Of a stretch of DNA of 19,701 nucleotides, positions 14,905 through 19,701 are shown in pieces. Source of the DNA: Puniceicoccales bacterium (lineage in GTDB: Bacteria; Verrucomicrobiota; Verrucomicrobiia; Opitutales; UBA953); the NCBI GenBank assembly GCA_031289285.1, contig JAITPT010000324.1, forward strand, positions 1 to 19,701, read 5' to 3'. Position numbers and translations under genes: made by a program. The notes under the pieces are model-generated. The model did no database searches. It worked only from the letters and a program-made list of their open reading frames with translations, and was not told where the DNA came from. Every line of letters starts with the position of its first letter. Positions within the stretch are counted from its first letter, which is position 1.

Positions 14905-16428
14905 ATGAACACAGGCCAACAACCGCCCGACGGGGGCGGCGATACATCTCCGCCGCCGCCGCACCTTTCGCCGGACACCGCCAAGCCCGCCGCCGCTACC
15001 AAGCCCGACCCCTACGCTGCCTTTCGCCACGCCGCTTTTCGCCGTTTTTTGCCGGGCAACTTTCTCTTCAACACGGGGCGGCTCGCCATGAGCGTCGCCG
15101 TCGCCGTGCAAGTCTATGAGTGGACAAACTCCGCCGCCGTCGTCGGCTTCCTCGGCCTCGCCAGTGTCATCCCGCTCATCGCGTTTGTGTTGCCCGCCGG
15201 AGTGCTCGCCGACCGCGCCGACCGCCGCAAAATCATCACCGCCGCGATGGGCGTCTCGTGCGTGCTCTACGTGTTGCTGGCGCTCTGTGCGCATTTCCAC
15301 ACGCGCATCCCCGACATCGGCGTTTTGCGCGACGCGAACGCGCTCCTCGGCAGCGCGGCGGAGTTTTTCACACTCGAGGCCGACATCCCGAAACTGTGTT
15401 TCGACAAGCCCGCGTTGCCTGTCGTTTTTGTGCTCCAATTTTTGCTGGCGTGTGCGTTTGTGGCGGGCAACCCCGCGCGCGCCGCGCTCGTGCCGAAGCT
15501 CGTGCCCGCGCCCGACCTCACCAACGCCTTCCGCTGGAACTCGAGCGCGTTTGAGTTGGCGGTCACGCTGGGGCTGCTGCTGGGCGGGCTTGTCGCCGTG
15601 TGGAGCTTCTCCGCCGTCTATGCCTTCGCCGCGTTTTCCGCTGCACTGCTCGGCGTGTCCATTTTGACAATACGCTACAACGACGCGCCGGAGGCGGTGG
15701 CGGCGGCGACAGGGGCGGCGTCCACCGCGTCCACCGCGTCCGCCGTGCCCACCGCGCCGTCTGCTCCTGCCGACACCACCAGCGCGTGGGCGGGTGTCCC
15801 GTTTATCTGGCGACACAAACCCGTGCTCGCCGCGATAACGCTCGATTTGTTTGCGGTGCTCTTTGGGGGTGTCGTCGCGCTGTTCCCGATTTACGCGAAA
15901 GAGATTTTTGGCGGTGTCACTTTCCCGTTTGTTGACGACGAAAACGTGCATCGTTTTGTGACGGGTTTGCTACGTGCTGCGCCTGCTCTCGGTGCGATGG
16001 CGATGGCGGTGGCGGGCGCGTATCTGCCGCCCTTCAAACGCCCGGGCGCGGCCTTGCTGTGGACGGTTGCTGGCTTTGGCGCGGCGCTGCTTGTGTTTGC
16101 TGTTTCGCGAAACCTCTGGCTGTCGCTGGCCGCTTTGTTTGCCGCTGGCATGTGCGACAACGTGAGCGTCATCATCCGCCACACGCTTGTCCAAGTGTTG
16201 ACGCCTGACCGGTTGCGCGGGCGTGTTTCGGCGGTGAACCACCTTTTCATTGGTTGCTCAAACGACATCTCGGAGCTACGCGGCGGCTTAATGGCGGCCC
16301 GTTTTGGCACCGTGCCTGCGGCGGTTATTGGCGGTGTCTGCACTCTGCTAACCGTCGCTGGCGTTGCCTGTGTTTTCAAATCTCTGCGCACTGTGCCACC
16401 CCTCCACAAACTGAAACCGCCTGCGTAA
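14905..16428 (+). CDS. Major facilitator superfamily exporter, MFS_3 (EntS-like) type
   Basis: This 507-residue inner-membrane protein has a disordered Pro/Gly-rich N-terminus (1-35) and then about 10-12 hydrophobic segments. The MFS_3 hallmarks are visible: FLPGNFLFNTGRLAMSVAVA in the first helix, the motif-A loop GVLADRADRRK (G99 to K109), and the late conserved loop TPDRLRGRVSAVN (433-445). The central cytoplasmic loop between the two halves is an Ala/Thr/Ser/Pro-rich linker, including short repeated Thr-Ala-Ser units (around 15718-15780). MFS_3 proteins are proton-driven exporters; known members export enterobactin or drugs. The substrate here is unknown. The ATG at 14905 follows an A-rich stretch and has no Shine-Dalgarno. 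The open frame extends further upstream into the divergent nuoG region, which is a GC-rich artefact. Confidence 0.9.
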   Translation: MNTGQQPPDGGGDTSPPPPHLSPDTAKPAAATKPDPYAAFRHAAFRRFLPGNFLFNTGRLAMSVAVAVQVYEWTNSAAVVGFLGLASVIPLIAFVLPAGVLADRADRRKIITAAMGVSCVLYVLLALCAHFHTRIPDIGVLRDANALLGSAAEFFTLEADIPKLCFDKPALPVVFVLQFLLACAFVAGNPARAALVPKLVPAPDLTNAFRWNSSAFELAVTLGLLLGGLVAVWSFSAVYAFAAFSAALLGVSILTIRYNDAPEAVAAATGAASTASTASAVPTAPSAPADTTSAWAGVPFIWRHKPVLAAITLDLFAVLFGGVVALFPIYAKEIFGGVTFPFVDDENVHRFVTGLLRAAPALGAMAMAVAGAYLPPFKRPGAALLWTVAGFGAALLVFAVSRNLWLSLAALFAAGMCDNVSVIIRHTLVQVLTPDRLRGRVSAVNHLFIGCSNDISELRGGLMAARFGTVPAAVIGGVCTLLTVAGVACVFKSLRTVPPLHKLKPPA

Positions 16429-16570
16429 AACCCAAACGTAACAGCCCGTTTCCGTCGCTTGACAAACCACCCGTGCGGCCAAATCTCTTCTGGTTGTGAA
16501 CAACAAAATTTCACCTTCAACGAGACGATGGGCAGAAGCACGTGGCGCCAAAATGGCACGTGCCGCCAAA

Positions 16571-17437
16571 ATGAACAACGACACCGCCCACTCCAACGCA
16601 CAGAAACCTGCTTCGCCGCCAGTTGCGTCGTCCGCGCCGTCTGCTAAACGTGTTCTTCTCTGGTTTGCGGGAATTCTTATTTCGGGGAACATTCTTGTTG
16701 TCGCATGGCTGCTTACGCGCCAAGACCCTGCCGCCCAAACCCCGAAAAACACCCCTGCCACCGATGTGTCCGCCGTCGCCGCAACTGGCGATGGCTCCAC
16801 GCCTTCTTCAGGCACTTCCGCTTCCATGTCGGCAACTTCTTCCGCTGCGCCCGCCGTCCGCGCTGCTACGTCCGGCGACTCCGCCGTTTCTCCGCCGCCA
16901 TCCGCCACACCCGCCGCTGCGCCCGCCGCCGCCTTCCCCGTCGCGCCGCCGCTGACGCCTTCCCGCGCCGCTGTCCGTGTTTCCGCTGCAAACCTGCTTC
17001 CCACACCTCCCACCAAACTCGAAAAGTTTCACATTCGCGAGGAACGCCGCGACCTCGATTTTTCCACCACGCTCGCCGACCTTGGCAAGCGTTTCCAAAC
17101 TGAACCTGTTGTCGAAATGGACTTCCCGCTTTTTGACGGCAGGGTTGTCCGTCTCACCCAGTTCACTTACGAAAGCGTTGCGCCCAACGAAGGTGTTTTT
17201 TACGCAAAAATCTTTGGTGAGCCGGGCGGTGGCGATGTGCAATTGAGTTATGTGAACAGTGCGTTTTCTGGGCGCGTCCATTTACCCTCGCGAGACGAGT
17301 ATTATAGCATTCGTTTTGGCGGTTCTGACAACGGCGTGACACGGAGTTTCCTCACGCAAGAAGACCCTAAACTCATGCCCGTCTGCGGCACTTGCGCCGC
17401 TGGCGGCACAGCAAAAACCCCAAAAATAAAGAAATAA
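16571..17437 (+). CDS. Membrane-anchored periplasmic protein of unknown function
   Basis: From the ATG at 16571 the protein has 288 residues. In-frame GTG 16496 and ATG 16553 are alternatives; I chose 16571 because it leaves a short cytosolic tail before the anchor. One transmembrane segment (VLLWFAGILISGNILVVAWL, about 27-46) is followed by a Thr/Ser/Pro/Ala-rich linker to about 160. A folded domain (about 165-278) then runs from KFHIREERRDLDF through GRVVRLTQFTYESV and GVFYAKIFGEPGGGDVQLSY to YYSIRF and LTQEDPKLMPVCGTC. This beta-rich domain faintly recalls the propeptide-like N-terminal domain of secreted bacterial metalloproteases, but no peptidase domain follows. The protein ends in a short basic tail, and the stop codon touches repeat copy 2. 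It may therefore be a truncated larger gene or a genuine small envelope protein. It lies 142 bases after the MFS gene. Confidence 0.7.
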   Translation: MNNDTAHSNAQKPASPPVASSAPSAKRVLLWFAGILISGNILVVAWLLTRQDPAAQTPKNTPATDVSAVAATGDGSTPSSGTSASMSATSSAAPAVRAATSGDSAVSPPPSATPAAAPAAAFPVAPPLTPSRAAVRVSAANLLPTPPTKLEKFHIREERRDLDFSTTLADLGKRFQTEPVVEMDFPLFDGRVVRLTQFTYESVAPNEGVFYAKIFGEPGGGDVQLSYVNSAFSGRVHLPSRDEYYSIRFGGSDNGVTRSFLTQEDPKLMPVCGTCAAGGTAKTPKIKK

Positions 17438-17438
17438 T

Positions 17439-17525
17439 CCTAAGAACGGCAGTTCAGCGGGAAGCGCAAGCCGCAGACGGCCAAAAGATTGTGCAAAACC
17501 GCCCGCATTAACTGCCGTTTTTAGG
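17439..17525. repeat. Internally deleted 87-base copy of the palindromic element (copy 2)
   Basis: It begins CCTAAGAACGGCAGTTCAGC and ends with the near reverse complement AACTGCCGTTTTTAGG, one base different from copy 1. It equals copy 1 minus exactly 75 bases: the equivalent of 12118-12192 is missing, and the junction falls at the short AGCGG repeat shared by both arms. What remains is the terminal inverted repeat plus mostly the right arm. Five-base direct repeats ATAAT flank it (17434-17438 and 17526-17530), consistent with a target-site duplication. The left ATAAT contains the TAA stop of the preceding gene. Confidence 0.75.
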
Positions 17526-17534
17526 ATAATGTTG

Positions 17535-17638
17535 GGCAACCCCGTTGGGGTTGTAGGAGGGGTGACCCTCTAACCTAGGGTAGGCGCTCGTTCCTCGCGC
17601 CAACCCTGGGCTTTGTTAGGCAACCCCGTTGGGGTTGT
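17535..17638. repeat. REP-like hairpin flanked by two identical 20-base repeats
   Basis: GGCAACCCCGTTGGGGTTGT occurs at 17535-17554 and again identically at 17619-17638. Each copy is itself a hairpin (CAACCCC pairing with GGGGTTG). Between them CCTAGGGTAGGCGC (17574-17587) pairs with GCGCCAACCCTGGG (17597-17610) with two mismatches around a 9-base loop. This layout resembles REP/BIME elements mobilised by REP-associated tyrosine transposases (IS200-like); no such transposase is in the window. The remaining 17639-17801 up to the next gene shows nothing I can name. Confidence 0.65.
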
Positions 17639-17801
17639 GAACCAACGCCGCTCGCAAAGCAAGGAAAGCACTTTCCCCCAAAAACAAACTTGGCGCGTTG
17701 ATTTGGAGCAGGTTCCGAATTCGTTTCCGCCACTGCGGGACAACTGTGAAAAACTCTGAAAAAACCTTTTCAACACTGCGGCAATCGCCACACTTCCGTG
17801 T

Positions 17802-18218
17802 ATGGCATTCCGAACAACACGCCGTGTTTTCTCTAAGTGGCTCCGTGAATGGATGTCGCTCATGCTTGGCATCCTTCTTGCGACAAACCTCGTCGGCGGT
17901 ATCAAATACGACAGCCCTGCGGTGCTCGTGTTCGCTGTTTTTGTGCTCTGCCTTCTCAATATAATTGTGCGCCCAATTCTCCAACCCCTCCTTATATTTT
18001 TGTCGCTCCCCTTAGTGATATTGACGTTTGGCTTGGCACTCCTTGTCGTTTTCTGGTTCATCAACGCAATCCTGTTTTACTGCGTGGGGGAAATTTTGGA
18101 AGGGTTTCATGTCGCCTCGTTTGGCGATGCTATGCTGGGCGCGTTAATTGTGAGTGTCACTTGGTGGCTGCTGCACCAACTTTTTGAAACCGCTACGGAA
18201 AACGGCAGAAGACGGTGA
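17802..18218 (+). CDS. YvlD-type small membrane protein (phage holin family IV, DUF360)
   Basis: This 138-residue protein has four hydrophobic segments, at about 17-33, 38-57, 60-84 and 106-126. It shows the family's typical pattern NLVGGI at the first helix end, NIIVRPILQPLLIFLSLPLV in the middle and LTFGLALLVVFWFINAILF after it, then GF.V.SF.DA.LGA before the last helix. The length is typical for the family. Despite the holin label, these proteins are widespread chromosomal inner-membrane proteins of unknown function, linked in Bacillus to envelope stress, and there is no other phage gene here. The gene is convergent with metH, with 43 bases between the stop codons. The ATG at 17802 starts MAFRTTRRVF and leaves a short basic tail before the first helix. 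Confidence 0.85.
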   Translation: MAFRTTRRVFSKWLREWMSLMLGILLATNLVGGIKYDSPAVLVFAVFVLCLLNIIVRPILQPLLIFLSLPLVILTFGLALLVVFWFINAILFYCVGEILEGFHVASFGDAMLGALIVSVTWWLLHQLFETATENGRRR

Positions 18219-18261
18219 GTGTCTGAAAAACGGTTTTCGGGTTTTGCTGTTTTTAGGTTGA

Positions 18262-19701
18262 TTAGCCGAGGTTTTGGGAGAGCCATTTGCGGGCTTCGGG
18301 GAGGGGGAGGTTTTTGCGGTGGGCGTAGTCGGCTAATTGGTCTTCGGCGATGGGGCCGATGGAAAAATAGCGCGATTGAGGGTGGGCAAAATAGAGGCCG
18401 GAGACGGAGGCGGCAGGCGACATGGCGTAGTGCTCAGTAAGCGAAATGCCAGTGCGGGTTTGGGCGTCTAAGAGGTGCCAGAAGGTGGACTTTTCGGTGT
18501 GGTCGGGGAGCGAGGGGTAGCCGACGGCAGGGCGGATGCCGGTGTATTTCGCGGCGAGACATTCTTCAGGAGAGAGGTTTTCGGCGGGAGCGGTAGCCCA
18601 GTATTCGCGGCGGACGCGCAGGTGCAGCCACTCGGCAGCGGCTTCGGCAAGGCGGTCGGCAAGCGATTGGAGGAGGATGGATTTGTAGTCGTCGTTGGCG
18701 GCTTTGGCAGCACGGGCAAGGGCGTCGAGAGCAGTGCCAGAGGTGGCAGCAAACGCGCCGAGCCAGTCGGCGTCGGGGGAGAGGAAGTCGGCGAGCGAGA
18801 GACAAGGGGCGGAGGCGTCGGGGGCGGAGGTGGACGGAGATGTGGCGGAGGCGGGGACGACGGCGGCGGTTTCGGGTTTTTGGCGGCGGAGGAAATGGAG
18901 GGTGGCGAGGCGGGTTTGGCGGGCGGGGTCGGCGAAGATGGCGGCACTGTCGCCTTCGCGGCGGACGGGGAATATGCCAAAAACGGCGCGTGGGCAGATT
19001 TGCGGGTCGCGGGCAAGGGTGTCGAGGGCGGCTTGGGCGTCGTCGTAGAGTTGGCGGGCGGCGGTGCCTTGTTTGGGGTCGGCGAAGATGCGCGGAGGTG
19101 CGCCGCGTAGCGACCACGTGTAGAAAAACATGCGCCAATCTATGAACGGGCGGAGGTCGGCGATGGTGGGCGTGAGCGTGAAGACGTCGGTCTGGCGCGG
19201 GGGCATAGGCGGGTAGCGAAGGAAGTCGGGGCGGAAGGCGCGGGCACGGGCGGCAGCGAGCGGGAGGAGAGCGGCGGCAGCGGCGGGGGCGGGGGCGGCG
19301 GCGGCTGGGGCAGGCGCGGCAGCGGCTGGGGCGGCGGCGGCTGGGGCAGGCGCGGCAGCGGCTGGGGCGGCTGTGGTGGTGGCGGCGTCCGGCGTCCCGT
19401 GTCCGGTGTCCTTGGCGGCGTAGGCGGTGGCGGCGGCTGTCGCGGCGGCGGCGGGCGCGGGGATGTTTTTCGCCAGTAGCTCGTTGAACACTCCGGCGAC
19501 GAGCGAGGCGTCGGCGGAGTGGACGACTTGCCCGCTGTAATGCGGGGCGATTTTTAGGGCGGTGTGGGTCTTAGAGGTGGTAGCTCCGCCGACGGCGAGC
19601 GGAATGGTGAAGCCCTGTCGCTCCATCTCGGCGGCGACGTGCGCCATCTCTTCAAGCGAGGGCGTGATGAGGCCAGAGAGCGCAACGATGTCGGCGGCGT
19701 T
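18262..19701 (-). CDS. metH: Cobalamin-dependent methionine synthase, C-terminal part (5' end beyond window)
   Basis: The frame stays open to the window edge (starting NAADIVALSGLITPSLEEMA), so 479 C-terminal residues are visible. MetH transfers a methyl group from methyltetrahydrofolate to homocysteine via methylcobalamin. Present are the end of the B12-binding domain (GLITPSLEEM, VGGATTSKTHTALKI) and the whole AdoMet-binding reactivation domain. The latter includes PFIDWRMFFYTWSLRG, the segment RGVFGIFPV-like RAVFGIFPVRREGD, DRLAEAAAEWLHLRVR, the AdoMet motif RPAVGYPSLPDHTEKSTFW and the ending SVSGLYFAHPQSRYFSIGPI. The catalytic B12-ligand His and the homocysteine and folate domains lie outside. 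Between the B12 and reactivation domains is an unusually long Ala/Pro/Thr-rich insertion (about visible residues 65-150). The internal Met at 19647 is not the start. The reactivation domain ends at a normal place (KWLSQNLG). Confidence 0.95.
   Translation of the reverse strand, partial: NAADIVALSGLITPSLEEMAHVAAEMERQGFTIPLAVGGATTSKTHTALKIAPHYSGQVVHSADASLVAGVFNELLAKNIPAPAAAATAAATAYAAKDTGHGTPDAATTTAAPAAAAPAPAAAAPAAAAPAPAAAAPAPAAAAALLPLAAARARAFRPDFLRYPPMPPRQTDVFTLTPTIADLRPFIDWRMFFYTWSLRGAPPRIFADPKQGTAARQLYDDAQAALDTLARDPQICPRAVFGIFPVRREGDSAAIFADPARQTRLATLHFLRRQKPETAAVVPASATSPSTSAPDASAPCLSLADFLSPDADWLGAFAATSGTALDALARAAKAANDDYKSILLQSLADRLAEAAAEWLHLRVRREYWATAPAENLSPEECLAAKYTGIRPAVGYPSLPDHTEKSTFWHLLDAQTRTGISLTEHYAMSPAASVSGLYFAHPQSRYFSIGPIAEDQLADYAHRKNLPLPEARKWLSQNLG
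19292..19375 (-). repeat. 36-base tandem repeat inside metH encoding an Ala/Pro linker
   Basis: Two exact 36-base units (19292-19327 and 19328-19363) are followed by the beginning of a third. They keep the metH frame and encode a 12-residue Ala/Pro unit in the linker between the cobalamin and reactivation domains. Being a multiple of three, copy-number change would alter linker length without a frameshift. Confidence 0.75.

Noticed and set aside
14146..15951. A 601-codon open frame on the minus strand across the nuoG/MFS divergent region
   Set aside because: It overlaps two strongly supported genes, and its translation is Arg/Gly-rich low complexity typical of GC-rich antisense frames.
17535..17638. 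CRISPR-like pair of identical 20-base repeats
   Set aside because: There are only two repeats, the spacing contains its own hairpin, and no cas genes are present; REP-like repeats explain it better.
17802..18218. Prophage lysis gene suggested by the holin label
   Set aside because: No endolysin or other phage gene is nearby, and the family is a common chromosomal membrane protein.
18223..18256. A possible terminator GAAAA-ACGG-TTTTC followed by T-rich DNA between the holin-like gene and metH
   Set aside because: The stem is only five weak A/T-rich pairs; not convincing as an intrinsic terminator.
18475..19110. A 211-codon Gly-rich frame antisense to metH
   Set aside because: Composition artefact of GC-rich DNA opposite a clear MetH domain.

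Overview
The window appears to be a chromosomal segment of a GC-rich Gram-negative bacterium. My best guess is Verrucomicrobiota, Opitutae-like, at low to moderate confidence. The reasons are the GC-rich housekeeping genes, A/C-rich leaders without clear Shine-Dalgarno sequences, a NusG paralogue beside a complex I subunit, and the style of the MFS and MetH proteins. No rRNA, tRNA, integrase, complete insertion sequence or CRISPR array was seen.

Left part (1-10177): an extremely C-rich, nearly G-free leader with a 19-base C homopolymer precedes four same-strand genes. They are tightly packed (one 26-base overlap, then gaps of 36 and 35 bases) and visibly more A+T-rich than the right half. They encode (1) a 1535-residue protein with histidine-kinase-like H-box and N-box motifs in its middle, (2) a 244-residue protein of unknown family, (3) an 811-residue protein with a receiver-like phosphoacceptor domain in its middle and a long C-terminal coiled coil, and (4) a 715-residue protein ending in about six membrane segments. 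I read this as a probable horizontally acquired phosphorelay-type cassette ending in a membrane protein, possibly a defence or stress system. It is the best candidate here for an undescribed system. The function is inferred, not demonstrated.

Middle (10178-12260): a spacer with three juxtaposed degenerate intergenic motifs leads to an AAA ATPase fused to a PD-(D/E)XK-type nuclease domain. A perfectly centred 162-base palindromic, MITE-like element follows, lying between the convergent stop codons of that gene and the next.

Right part (12257-19701): GC-rich core genes. On the minus strand are a NuoG-type complex I subunit and, 16 bases downstream, a NusG/RfaH-type antitermination factor. Divergent from nuoG are an MFS_3-type exporter and a membrane-anchored periplasmic protein that stops at a second, internally deleted 87-base copy of the palindromic element. 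Then come REP-like hairpins with a duplicated 20-mer, a YvlD/holin-IV type small membrane protein, and the 3' part of metH (cut by the window edge), which carries an expanded Ala/Pro linker encoded by 36-base tandem repeats.
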